34,858 bases of DNA from JAUPVS01 sp037139495 (GTDB lineage Bacteria > Patescibacteriota > Saccharimonadia > Saccharimonadales > JAUPVS01): NCBI GenBank assembly GCA_037139495.1, contig JBAXGG010000006.1:1-34858 (forward strand), written 5' to 3'. Each line of letters begins with the position of its first letter. The first letter of the stretch is position 1. Under the pieces are notes generated by a model. That model saw only the letters and a list, made by a program, of their open reading frames with translations, had not been told where the DNA came from and did not search any database. Both the position numbers and the translations under genes were made by a program. This document shows, piece after piece, positions 1 to 7,471 of the stretch.

Positions 1-312
<312 letters not shown>

Positions 313-319
313 TTTATGA

Positions 320-355
320 ACCATGAAATATGCCTTTCGGGGTAGATTTCATGGT
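320..355 (+). other. Hairpin after 23S rRNA (probable processing stem)
   Basis: ACCATGAAAT (320-329) pairs perfectly with ATTTCATGGT (346-355). It lies just past the 23S 3' end and has no T-run, so a precursor rRNA processing stem is more likely than a terminator. A second hairpin, TCCGTGC/GCATGGA (441-461), lies in the same spacer. Nothing else, and no tRNA, was seen in 313-502. Confidence 0.6.
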
Positions 356-502
356 AGTACATTGACTAGTTATTGGTGCTTATCATTTGATAACACTATT
401 TAACTCGCCGTTTGTTTAATTCGACATCATTCAATTATGATCCGTGCATTTTAAGCATGGACACCAATAAACACCTCTATGGTTTTGACCTTTTGGGGTG
501 GA

Positions 503-617
503 ATTGGTGCCCATGGCGCGAGGGAAACACCTGTTCCCATACCGAACACAGAAGTTAAGCCTCGCAGCGGTTACAATACTTGGGGGTTCACCCCTGGGAA
601 AATAGCACGGTGCCAAA
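503..617 (+). rRNA. rrf: 5S ribosomal RNA
   Basis: The conserved loop sequence CCATACCGAACACAGAAGTT is present. The ends pair as helix I: TTGGTGCC (504-511) with GGTGCCAA (609-616), with two G-U pairs. The length, about 115 nt, is normal. Ends are set by helix I and may be off by a few bases. It is co-oriented with the 23S gene and followed by a strong terminator. Confidence 0.93.
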
Positions 618-627
618 TTATACAAAT

Positions 628-652
628 AGCCGCCCGAACAGGGCGGCTTTTG
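628..652 (+). terminator. rRNA operon terminator
   Basis: AGCCGCCC (628-635) pairs with GGGCGGCT (641-648) around a 5-nt loop, followed by TTTTGT. It is a classic intrinsic terminator about 10 nt after the 5S 3' end. Confidence 0.9.
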
Positions 653-681
653 TCTAGGATAGTTAATTCATACGACATAAT

Positions 682-713
682 AAAAAGGACTTCCAAATTG
701 GAGGTCCTTTTTC
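682..713. terminator. Bidirectional terminator between 5S rRNA and the next minus-strand gene
   Basis: AAAAAGGACTTCC (682-694) pairs with GGAGGTCCTTTTT around a short AT-rich loop, with one G-U pair. The A-run before and T-run after allow it to act on both strands: as a back-up stop for the rRNA operon and as the stop for the minus-strand gene ending at 729. Confidence 0.8.
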
Positions 714-728
714 TTAATCGAGGAATAG

Positions 729-1181
729 TCATTTCAATGACAATTTGCCAAGTTCTTGAAGGACCCTTTTCTTGGCAGCTTTAAGTTTATCAACATTACC
801 AAGACCACCACGCAAATCGTCTACAATTGAGTCTAGAGAGATAACTTTAGTGGGTACTGAGCCGTCTCGGGGCACCAAATAGTTGTCGTTCTCAATGTCC
901 ATGCCGTCTGCTGAAGGGTTATTAACGGCCTTATAGTTATTTAATTCGGTGGTTGGTACCTCTGCGACAATCATCTGCGCCCCGTTTACAGGACCGGCAT
1001 TTTTACCGAAGGTTTGAGTAGATTTACGAATATAATTCATTGCTGTGTCGAGGTCGGGGGTGAACCATTGACCGACTAGACCTTTGCGAGAATTTACATC
1101 ATTGGGTACGGCTGCAATAGTGGGGTTCTCGACGCGATAAAGCTGGGTAGTTTCAGGATAGGGAGTGTTTGTTTCGGGCAT
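729..1181 (-). CDS. Unrecognised 150-aa protein, possibly with an ADP-ribosyltransferase-like N-terminal motif
   Basis: I do not recognise a family with confidence. The protein is soluble: no signal peptide and no membrane segment. Residues 15-50 read LYRVENP, then GQWFTPDLDTAMNYI. This resembles the 'LYRG...G.WFT....A..Y' layout found in several small ADP-ribosyltransferase-like or RES-like proteins, but the likeness is short and no catalytic glutamate can be assigned. The C-terminus (residues 125-150) is a lysine-rich helix. The ATG at 1181 follows a likely promoter (TTGCTT at 1219-1214, 17 bp, TAAGAT at 1196-1191), so the mRNA would have almost no leader. It diverges from the KGG gene and ends at a shared terminator. 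Confidence 0.6.
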   Translation of the reverse strand: MPETNTPYPETTQLYRVENPTIAAVPNDVNSRKGLVGQWFTPDLDTAMNYIRKSTQTFGKNAGPVNGAQMIVAEVPTTELNNYKAVNNPSADGMDIENDNYLVPRDGSVPTKVISLDSIVDDLRGGLGNVDKLKAAKKRVLQELGKLSLK

Positions 1182-1190
1182 AACATAAGC

Positions 1191-1219
1191 ATCTTAACAT
1201 ACATTATTGACATAAGCAA
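1191..1219 (-). promoter_or_regulatory. Promoter of the minus-strand gene at 729-1181
   Basis: On the minus strand, TTGCTT (1219-1214) and TAAGAT (1196-1191) are 17 bp apart. The -10 ends 9 nt before the ATG at 1181. It overlaps the divergent promoter at 1207-1235, so the two may compete for RNA polymerase. Confidence 0.5.
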
Positions 1220-1235
1220 TACTACGTGCTATCAT
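1207..1235 (+). promoter_or_regulatory. Strong sigma70-type promoter of the KGG-protein gene
   Basis: TTGACA (1207-1212, full consensus), 17-bp spacer, TATCAT (1230-1235), with an extended -10 TGC directly before. Expected transcription start is near 1242, leaving a leader of about 100 nt before the Shine-Dalgarno-led start at 1341. Confidence 0.75.
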
Positions 1236-1258
1236 AAGCGTAATTCGATGAGCATGAG

Positions 1259-1289
1259 GGTCCTCCGAAATGGGGATCTTTTTGTTTTT
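1259..1289 (+). terminator. Terminator-like hairpin inside the KGG leader (possible attenuator)
   Basis: GGTCCTC (1259-1265) pairs with GGGGATC (1272-1278) around a 6-nt loop, with two G-U pairs, followed by TTTTTGTTTTT. It lies between the promoter and the gene. An in-frame ATG at 1248 runs through the hairpin with no stop up to the KGG start, so leader translation could affect folding. The regulatory role is inferred. Confidence 0.5.
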
Positions 1290-1340
1290 ATCGAGGCTGT
1301 GTGGAAGTGGGTAATACTAGTAACTAACAGGGAGGCTATC

Positions 1341-1541
1341 ATGGCTGGAACTAAAGATGGCGGCAAAGCTGCTGCTTCAACAAACAAGACAAAGTATGGT
1401 CCTGATTTTTATGCAAAAATCGGTGCTATGGGTGGAAAAAAAGGCAAAACCGGTGGCTTTTACGCTAACCGTGAGCTAGCTCGCTTGGCTGGTGCCAAGG
1501 GTGGCCGTATTTCACGCCGCAGCAAAAAGACTGTCGCCTAA
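1341..1541 (+). CDS. KGG-type glycine-rich small protein
   Basis: This 66-aa basic protein has two copies of a G-G-K/R motif: YAKIGAMGGKKGKTGG (residues about 22-37) and LARLAGAKGGRISRRS (about 45-60). The layout resembles KGG-repeat proteins related to YciG and con-10, known as stress-induced proteins in other bacteria; the function here is unknown. The start is set by AGGGAGG (1329-1335), 5 nt before ATG 1341. An in-frame ATG at 1248 would add 31 residues with a hydrophobic stretch (DLFVFIEAVWKWVILV) and lies just after the predicted transcription start, so a longer form cannot be excluded. A terminator follows the stop codon. Confidence 0.75.
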   Translation: MAGTKDGGKAAASTNKTKYGPDFYAKIGAMGGKKGKTGGFYANRELARLAGAKGGRISRRSKKTVA

Positions 1542-1567
1542 ACATAGTTTAGGTCTCATACCCCATA

Positions 1568-1602
1568 AACAGCCGGTCCTTACAGACTGGCTGTTTCTTT
1601 TT
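1568..1602 (+). terminator. Terminator after the KGG gene
   Basis: AACAGCCGGTC (1568-1578) pairs with GACTGGCTGTT (1585-1595), with one G-U pair, followed by TCTTTTTG. The hairpin overlaps the last codons of the convergent gene ending at 1580. Confidence 0.85.
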
Positions 1603-2053
1603 GTAGCAAACGATAAGGACGACAAAGCTTAGAACGTGAGACTCGCCACTGAGTGTTGCAATTGTAGCAACAATACGTATGTAAATCTTTCTGTAAACTG
1701 GTTATAGTGCATTTAGGGCAGGCGCTTCGCTGGTGCAACCAATCACGATAAGTATCTAGGCAGTCCTGGATATGATCAATATCTATACTATGCCCGTATT
1801 TTTGCCCCAGCTGAGCGGCTTTATTCCAAGCTGCCGCCTCTAATTTAACTAACTCGAAATCACTTTGATATGTGGTGTGGCCAAGCATGGCATGGCCCAT
1901 CTCGTGTAATAACGACCAAATAGACTGAGTCGAGTCGGCCGGTAATGCAGGGAAGCTGACAGTTTGCTTACGAGATGACCAAGAAAACGTCTCGCCGGTG
2001 GCAAAAATAACCTTAGGGAAGTCTTTTCTCAGGGTTTTAAGCAGTTTGTCCAT
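1580..2053 (-). CDS. IrrE/ImmA-like zinc metallopeptidase with C-terminal zinc ribbon
   Basis: A 157-aa protein. The motif LLHEMGHAMLGH (around residues 48-59) supplies HExxH zinc ligands and the catalytic Glu. About 10 residues later, LEAAAWNKAA fits the third-ligand helix of the ImmA/IrrE family (often ExEAxxFA). These proteases usually cut a repressor or anti-sigma partner; no such partner is seen here. The C-terminal third has two Cys pairs (CPKC and CYNC), a probable zinc ribbon that most ImmA proteins lack. The ATG at 2053 overlaps the end of the ROK kinase gene by 17 bp on the same strand, which suggests translational coupling. Family placement rests on motifs only. Confidence 0.7.
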   Translation of the reverse strand: MDKLLKTLRKDFPKVIFATGETFSWSSRKQTVSFPALPADSTQSIWSLLHEMGHAMLGHTTYQSDFELVKLEAAAWNKAAQLGQKYGHSIDIDHIQDCLDTYRDWLHQRSACPKCTITSLQKDLHTYCCYNCNTQWRVSRSKLCRPYRLLQKETASL

Positions 2054-2855
2054 ATTGCTGCTCGATTAGATCATAACAGCCGTAGATGACGGCCATTTCA
2101 GCTCGCTTGGCTTGGCGTAAGGGTGGGATTGGTGTTAGATCGTTAGCTAACTCATTTAGCCGATCAGTTAATAGTTTTTGGAACTTATTAAAGTGAGAGC
2201 CAACTCCACCCCCAAAAACAATTACTTCCGGCTGTATGACTGTAATTAAATCAAAAATTCCGATTGCCAACTTGTCAGATATTTCTCGCCAGGCTTGAGG
2301 GTCGTCCAGTTCACTAGCTGTCTTGCCGTATTTTTCAACTATTGCTCGGCCTGAAGCCACATCCTCCCACTGCTTAAGTTGTCCACCGTCTTGGACTAGA
2401 ATCTGACCACCCTCGCTATTTGATAAGTAAGGATCAATTACACCATTTATGATAAGAGCGTTACCAATACCGGTGCTTATTGTGATATAAAGTACTTTTT
2501 TGAACTCGTTTATGATTAGTTTAGCCTCAGAAAGTCCGGCCAGTTTAGCATCGTTTTCGATACTAACCGGAAAGCCAAGCGTAGTTTCTAAATCTTGTCG
2601 AATTGGTGAAGGTTTCCACAGTAGATTACCGTAACCTAGAGCTTCACCGTTCACACGGTCGATACGCCCGGGAACCGCTACAACTGAATTAGAAGGCGTT
2701 TCGATACCTAAAGCTAAATAATTTTTCTTCAGCTCAGTCATGAACTCCTTATAGTCCGGAGGGGTAGAGAATTTTTGAGTCTTAACAACTTGCCCTCGTT
2801 CATCGAAACAGGCCAAAAGTGTTTTAGTTCCCCCAATATCAATAGCCAAGTACAT
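2037..2855 (-). CDS. ROK-family sugar kinase (glucokinase-like)
   Basis: A 272-aa cytoplasmic ATP-dependent kinase of the ROK family; members phosphorylate glucose or other hexoses. The phosphate-1 motif DIGGTKT is at residues 5-11, VPGRID at 61-66, the catalytic Asp lies in SIENDAKLAGL (98-108), and the phosphate-2-like STGIG is at 127-131. The Cys-rich zinc site of many ROK proteins is missing, so the substrate cannot be assigned. An ATG three codons upstream (2864) falls inside a TATAAT hexamer (2868-2863). With that -10 in use, the second ATG at 2855, 7 nt downstream, is the likely start and the mRNA is leaderless. The gene overlaps the metallopeptidase gene downstream. Confidence 0.85.
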   Translation of the reverse strand: MYLAIDIGGTKTLLACFDERGQVVKTQKFSTPPDYKEFMTELKKNYLALGIETPSNSVVAVPGRIDRVNGEALGYGNLLWKPSPIRQDLETTLGFPVSIENDAKLAGLSEAKLIINEFKKVLYITISTGIGNALIINGVIDPYLSNSEGGQILVQDGGQLKQWEDVASGRAIVEKYGKTASELDDPQAWREISDKLAIGIFDLITVIQPEVIVFGGGVGSHFNKFQKLLTDRLNELANDLTPIPPLRQAKRAEMAVIYGCYDLIEQQYGQTA

Positions 2856-2964
2856 TAAATTCATTATATCTGCTAACTCTTAAAAGGCCTAGTGGTAGTT
2901 AAGACGGTATTCGCAAGGCCCAAGGGAGCCGAGGACGTTTGCAATCGATACGATTATCTAGCCC

Positions 2965-2993
2965 TTTACTTACAGAGACATAACAGATATAAT
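2965..2993 (+). promoter_or_regulatory. Promoter of the rpsA-infB operon
   Basis: TTTACT (2965-2970), 17 bp, TATAAT (2988-2993). The expected start near 3000 gives a leader of about 63 nt before rpsA, with AAGGAGG at 3045-3051. Confidence 0.65.
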
Positions 2994-3062
2994 GAAGCTA
3001 ATCTTGTTGGCGGAACACCACCCAACCAACAGAAATATATTTCCAAGGAGGAACTGGCATTT

Positions 3063-4172
3063 ATGCCTAAAACAACATTAACTATGGATGAGCTATTGGC
3101 TTCTTACGAAGTTCAACAGATCAAAACCGGAGACGTTATCGAAGCCACTGTAACTTCTGTTAAAAAACACGAAGTGTGGGTAGATTTAGGAGCTAACGGA
3201 CTGGGCGTTATTATGCGTCGAGAAGTAGGCTTTGGTCAAAAATTAGAAGAAGGAAAACCGGTCACTGTCAGCGTGATTGACCCTGAATTAGATGAGGGCT
3301 ACGCCCTATTAAGTATGCGCCGAGCTGCCAAAGATCGTGGTTGGGACGAATTACAGCGAGTATTTGAAGACGGTGAAACTATCGAAGTTGTTGCTTACGA
3401 TGCTAACCGGGGTGGTCTACTAGTCGAATTAGAAGGCATTCGTGGCTTCTTACCGGTGTCTCAGCTGTCAGCCGGACATTACCCTCGGGTATCTGGTGCC
3501 GACAAAGACGAAATCCTGCAAAAGCTTAACGGCTTGAGCGGTAAGCCGCTACGAGTTCGTATCCTGGACATCAGCCGCAAAGAGAACAAGTTGATCTTCT
3601 CTGAAAAAGAAGCCCTTAAAGATGACATGCAAGCTCGCTTCTCGGAACTAAAAGTAGGTGATTCAGTTAAAGGTATTGTTACCGGTGTTATCGATTTCGG
3701 CGCTTTCGTAAACGTTGATGGAATCGAAGGCTTAATTCATATTTCCGAAATTTCGTGGGAACGAGTCGAGAATCCTCGCCAGTACCTAAAGGTTGGTGAT
3801 GATGTTGAAGCTAAGATAATCTCGATTGATAAAGACCGCCTCAGCCTCAGCCTCAAGCAGATGCAACAAGACCCTTGGTTGCAAGAAGTTAAAGCCTTCT
3901 CCAAGGGTGATGTTGTCGAAGGTAAAGTAACTCGGATTACTCCGTTTGGAGCCTTTGTACAGCTAAGTTCTTCGGTTGAAGCTTTAGTCCATGTATCCGA
4001 AATGGGAGATGGCGAAGATACTGCTAACCCAGAGGAAGTCTTCCGCCTAAACGAAATGAAGCAATTCAAAGTTCTAGATATAGATACTGATAACCGAAAG
4101 ATCGCTTTAAGCCTAAAAGAAGCCAAAACCGCCAAAGCGAAAACTGCTAAATCTAAAACCGAAAAAAGCTAA
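3063..4172 (+). CDS. rpsA: 30S ribosomal protein S1 (four S1 repeats)
   Basis: A 369-aa RNA-binding protein with four S1 (OB-fold) repeats starting near residues 20, 104, 195 and 280. The third and fourth are the most typical (VKGIVTGVIDFGAFV and VEGKVTRITPFGAFV). S1 helps mRNA bind to the 30S subunit. E. coli S1 has six repeats; shorter forms are common in other phyla, so S1 or an S1-like translation factor both fit. The C-terminus is a short Lys/Ala-rich tail. ATG 3063 is chosen because AAGGAGG precedes it by 11 nt and the promoter at 2988-2993 lies downstream of the earlier in-frame start. infB follows 39 bp later, probably in one operon. Confidence 0.88.
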   Translation: MPKTTLTMDELLASYEVQQIKTGDVIEATVTSVKKHEVWVDLGANGLGVIMRREVGFGQKLEEGKPVTVSVIDPELDEGYALLSMRRAAKDRGWDELQRVFEDGETIEVVAYDANRGGLLVELEGIRGFLPVSQLSAGHYPRVSGADKDEILQKLNGLSGKPLRVRILDISRKENKLIFSEKEALKDDMQARFSELKVGDSVKGIVTGVIDFGAFVNVDGIEGLIHISEISWERVENPRQYLKVGDDVEAKIISIDKDRLSLSLKQMQQDPWLQEVKAFSKGDVVEGKVTRITPFGAFVQLSSSVEALVHVSEMGDGEDTANPEEVFRLNEMKQFKVLDIDTDNRKIALSLKEAKTAKAKTAKSKTEKS

Positions 4173-4211
4173 ACCCTAAATGTAGTTTAGGAGACTGGAA
4201 AGGAGAGCGCC

Positions 4212-5972
4212 ATGGCTGTAAAAACCATAGAAATCGAAGACAATATCACTGTTGGCGCCCTCGCTGACCAGTTAATGGTTCCAGCTACCAAGCTGATTGC
4301 TGAGTTGTTTAAGAACGGCATCATGGTAACTATTAACGAGCGGATCGACTTTGATACTGCCCAGATTATAGTTGAAGAACTCGGCCTCGAGGCTGAGCTG
4401 ACCAAAAAGGTTGTCCAAGAAGCGCCAATTAAGCGGCCGGTTCTTGCCACTAGCAAAACGGCCGAACCACGCCCACCGGTGGTAGCCGTAATGGGTCATG
4501 TCGACCACGGCAAAACCTCATTGCTCGACGCCATCCGCGGTGCTGATGTCGCCAAGGGCGAAGCTGGTGGCATTACTCAGCACATCTCAGCTTACAAAGT
4601 TAAGCACGGCGACCGATACATCACATTGCTGGATACTCCAGGCCACGAAGCCTTCGCGGCCTTAAGAGAGCACGGCGCTCAACTAACTGACCTTGTTATT
4701 ATTGTAGTGGCTGCTGATGACGGCCTCAAGCCGCAAACCCTAGAAGCTATCCGTTTTGCCCGCAAAGCCAGTGTTAAAATGATCATTGCTATCAACAAGA
4801 TCGACAAAGAGGGTGCTAACGTTGAGCGCATCAAACAGCAGCTTTCTGAGCAAGAACTGCTGATTGAAGAATGGGGCGGTGAAACCGTTGTTGTCGAAGT
4901 GTCGGCTAAGACTAAAAAGAACATAGATCAACTGCTAGACATGGTTTTCTTGGTAGCTGACGTTGAAGATTTACGAGCCGACTTTGCTGGCCCAGCCCGT
5001 GGCTTGATTATAGAAGCTCATATGGAAACTGGCCGTGGACCAGTAGCCGAGGCCTTAGTAACTCAAGGAACGCTTAAGCCAGGCGACTTTGTTGTAGCTG
5101 GATCGTCCTACGGTAAAATTCGTAACCTAGACGGCACCGACCGTAAGCCAATTAACGACGCAACTCCATCAACACCAGTTAGAATGAGTGGTTTCAAGGA
5201 ACTACCAGAATTTGGTGATGAATTTATAACCGTGAAGGACGAAAAAGCCGCTCGTAATGCCGTACAACTTGCCAAACAACAGGCTAAAACAGGCAACAGT
5301 AATCAGATGAGCAGTGGTGAATTGTTGCGGGTTATTAACCGTAGTAACGAGCTCCAAGAATTAAATATTATTATCAAAGCTGACGTTCAGGGTTCATTAA
5401 CCTCGGTTATCGACAGCCTTAAAACCCTCGACACCGATGAAGTTGCTATTCGGGTGGTCGGCTCCGGTGTTGGTGCTGTTAATGAAAACGACCTCCATTT
5501 GGCTCATTCTAGCGGCGCTATTGTATACGGCTTTAACGTAACTGCGCCGACGAACATCAAACAAACTGCCTCCCGCGATAAGATTAGCCTACGATTTTTC
5601 CATGTTATTTATGAATTAATCGATGATGCTAAAGTTGCTCTAAGCGAGATGCTTAGACCACAAATTGTTGAAACTCCTCTGGGCCGTCTGCTGGTAAAGG
5701 GAGTCTTTAACACCACTAAATCTGAGATTATCTGCGGAGGTGAAGTTACCAAGGGTAAGTTAGAAGCACCAGCCCTAGCCAAACTGTTTAGGGGCGAAGA
5801 AGAACTTGGTGAAGTCGAGGTCACCAACCTTAAGCGTGGACCAGCCGATGCTAAAGAGATTGTCGAAGGTGAGATGTGTGGCATGAATCTTAAGACTTCA
5901 TCTAAGATCTTGCTAGAAGAAGGCGACCGAGTTGAAGTATTCCGCCGCGAAACTGTTATCCGCAAACTATAA
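4212..5972 (+). CDS. infB: Translation initiation factor IF-2
   Basis: A 586-aa GTPase that brings fMet-tRNA to the 30S subunit and promotes subunit joining. Residues 5-55 form the IF2-N domain. The G domain follows: GHVDHGKT (95-102), GGIT (119-122), DTPGH (141-145), NKID (195-198), SAK (231-233). Domains II, III and the tRNA-binding C2 region fill the rest, ending GDRVEVFRRE. The long N-terminal extension of E. coli IF-2 (890 aa) is absent, as in many reduced genomes. AAAGGAG just upstream of ATG 4212 sets the start. It lies downstream of rpsA and upstream of two small genes on the same strand. Confidence 0.97.
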   Translation: MAVKTIEIEDNITVGALADQLMVPATKLIAELFKNGIMVTINERIDFDTAQIIVEELGLEAELTKKVVQEAPIKRPVLATSKTAEPRPPVVAVMGHVDHGKTSLLDAIRGADVAKGEAGGITQHISAYKVKHGDRYITLLDTPGHEAFAALREHGAQLTDLVIIVVAADDGLKPQTLEAIRFARKASVKMIIAINKIDKEGANVERIKQQLSEQELLIEEWGGETVVVEVSAKTKKNIDQLLDMVFLVADVEDLRADFAGPARGLIIEAHMETGRGPVAEALVTQGTLKPGDFVVAGSSYGKIRNLDGTDRKPINDATPSTPVRMSGFKELPEFGDEFITVKDEKAARNAVQLAKQQAKTGNSNQMSSGELLRVINRSNELQELNIIIKADVQGSLTSVIDSLKTLDTDEVAIRVVGSGVGAVNENDLHLAHSSGAIVYGFNVTAPTNIKQTASRDKISLRFFHVIYELIDDAKVALSEMLRPQIVETPLGRLLVKGVFNTTKSEIICGGEVTKGKLEAPALAKLFRGEEELGEVEVTNLKRGPADAKEIVEGEMCGMNLKTSSKILLEEGDRVEVFRRETVIRKL

Positions 5973-5986
5973 CAACGCTGATTATT

Positions 5987-6145
5987 ATGGCTGATGAACC
6001 ACAATCACTTAAGGAAATCATTGAACAGCGCTTGCAGTCGCCGCCTAAGCCTAAGTACCATCATATAATCCTCGACAGCGCCTTAGCTGGATTTTTGTTC
6101 GCTCTGATATTACTGATAATTTTGTTGATTAAATCTATCCGCTAA
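5987..6145 (+). CDS. Small single-span membrane protein (52 aa)
   Basis: The frame opens with MADEPQSLKEIIEQRL and has a charged N-terminal half containing PPKPKYHH. A hydrophobic segment (LAGFLFALILLIILLI, about residues 33-48) is followed by KSIR, so the predicted topology is N-out or N-in with a single span. It starts 14 bp after infB ends and stops 31 bp before the DUF5663-type gene. No clear Shine-Dalgarno site is present. Function unknown. The clean ATG-to-stop frame, the tight position in the operon and the membrane segment argue that it is real. Confidence 0.6.
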   Translation: MADEPQSLKEIIEQRLQSPPKPKYHHIILDSALAGFLFALILLIILLIKSIR

Positions 6146-6176
6146 TGCAGTACAATAAACGGAAGGAGTAATAACA

Positions 6177-6554
6177 ATGTTTAAACTAGACGATAACCTA
6201 CTCAAAGAACTTGGACTCGGCGAACTGCCAGCAGCCGATAAGAACAAAATGCTCGGTCACATTTACGAAACTCTCGAGATGCGGGTTGGGATGACCCTCG
6301 CCCAGCAAATGTCCGACGAACAGTTAACCGAATTCGAAAGCTACATAGATGGTAACGACGAAGCCGGTGCCCTTAAGTGGCTGGAAAGTAATTTCCCGAA
6401 CTACAAGCAAGTAGTTGCCGATGAGCTAGAAAAGCTCAAGATCGAAATTAAATCTACCGCCCCTCAAATCGTCGCCAGCGCCCAAGAGCAAGCTGCAATG
6501 ACACAGCCGACAGATTTTGTTCCTCCTCAAATGCCAGATCAACCAGCTATTTAA
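6177..6554 (+). CDS. DUF5663-type hypothetical protein
   Basis: A 125-aa acidic, mostly helical protein. Residues 1-80 (LKELGLGELP, then MLGHIYETLEMRVGM, and WLESNFPNYKQVV) match the pattern I associate with DUF5663, a small domain common in CPR bacteria. The last 35 residues are Pro/Gln/Ala-rich and likely disordered. No enzyme motif is seen. GGAAGGAG at 6161-6168 is a strong ribosome-binding site for ATG 6177. The 3' end overlaps the convergent fmt gene by 4 bp. Family assignment is from memory of the pattern, not a search. Confidence 0.65.
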   Translation: MFKLDDNLLKELGLGELPAADKNKMLGHIYETLEMRVGMTLAQQMSDEQLTEFESYIDGNDEAGALKWLESNFPNYKQVVADELEKLKIEIKSTAPQIVASAQEQAAMTQPTDFVPPQMPDQPAI

Positions 6555-7471
6555 ACTTTATAGCCGGCTAAAAAAGCTTGGGCCGACATTTCGGCCTTGC
6601 CAGCCGGTTTTAGTTTGCCGATGGCTAAAGATTGCTCGGAAGTGCCGATAATCAGTTGTTTGGCTTCTATGAGCGTCTGACCGGGCTTTAATACTCGGTT
6701 AACAACCTTAGCTGCTGTAATCACAATTTCTTTGCCAGCTAGCTCGGTGCGGCTTTTGGGCCAGTCGGCGAAAGCACGGATTTCTCTTTCTAGTTGGAAG
6801 GCTGGTTTGTGCCAATCTATTAGGCCATCCATTTTTATAATCAGATTATCGTAAGTGGCCCGGGATTCATCCTGAGGCAGGGCGACGATACTTCCATCCA
6901 AAATTCCCGGCAATACTTCCAATAACATTGAGCCACCAATTTCTAATAGTTCTTCAGCCAAGGCTTGTTTTGTTTCATTGCCATGCAAATCTACTTCGGA
7001 CTGGGCGTAAACGGGGCCGGCATCCATTTCTTTGGACAGGGCCATAATAGATACACCGGTGCGGTTTGAGCCATCTAATATAACACTCTCGATCGGGGTT
7101 GGACCTCGATGTAGGGGGAGCAAGGAAGGATGAATATTAACAATACCCTTAGGAAAGATGTCGATAACAGATTGAGGCACAATTTTCCCATAGGCTATTA
7201 GTACGCCAACTTCTGCTCCCAGGGCTGCTAGCTCTTTTATTAAATGAACCGGCTTTTCGGGTAATAGGACGGGAATATTGTGGCGTTTAGCTACTTCATC
7301 AATTTCTAAAACACGGGCTTTACGGGATTGGCCGGATTCGTAATGAGAAACTACGGCTGCCACACTATAGTCGGCGTCAATTAAAGCTTGAAGGGTAGGG
7401 GCGGTAGTATCAATTCCCGTAGCTAGTCTTTCGTTACCAAAGAAGACGATTGTCTTTGACGTCTTTGTCAT
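6551..7471 (-). CDS. fmt: Methionyl-tRNA formyltransferase
   Basis: A 306-aa enzyme that formylates Met-tRNAfMet using 10-formyl-THF. It has GNERLATG near the N-terminus and the catalytic region NIHPSLLPLHRGPTPIE, with Asn, His and the SLLP loop in the usual order. The downstream MDAGPVYAQ stretch and a C-terminal OB-type domain are also present. ATG 7471 is chosen because GGAGG lies 9 nt upstream on the minus strand. This start lies inside def, overlapping it by 38 bp, so the two are probably co-translated. Together with def and map, it completes N-terminal Met processing in this window. Confidence 0.93.
   Translation of the reverse strand: MTKTSKTIVFFGNERLATGIDTTAPTLQALIDADYSVAAVVSHYESGQSRKARVLEIDEVAKRHNIPVLLPEKPVHLIKELAALGAEVGVLIAYGKIVPQSVIDIFPKGIVNIHPSLLPLHRGPTPIESVILDGSNRTGVSIMALSKEMDAGPVYAQSEVDLHGNETKQALAEELLEIGGSMLLEVLPGILDGSIVALPQDESRATYDNLIIKMDGLIDWHKPAFQLEREIRAFADWPKSRTELAGKEIVITAAKVVNRVLKPGQTLIEAKQLIIGTSEQSLAIGKLKPAGKAEMSAQAFLAGYKV

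Noticed and set aside
313..502. tRNA gene in the 23S-5S spacer
   Set aside because: No T-loop consensus (GGTTCGAATCC) or acceptor stem could be found; only two hairpins are present.
2892..3062. N-terminal extension of 57 residues on the S1 protein
   Set aside because: The promoter at 2965-2993 lies within it, and the Shine-Dalgarno site serves ATG 3063. The extension also lacks similarity to S1.
4272..4508. Minus-strand frames inside infB, ileS, nrdJ and other genes
   Set aside because: They are shadows of well-supported genes on the plus strand, with no promoters and no recognisable products.
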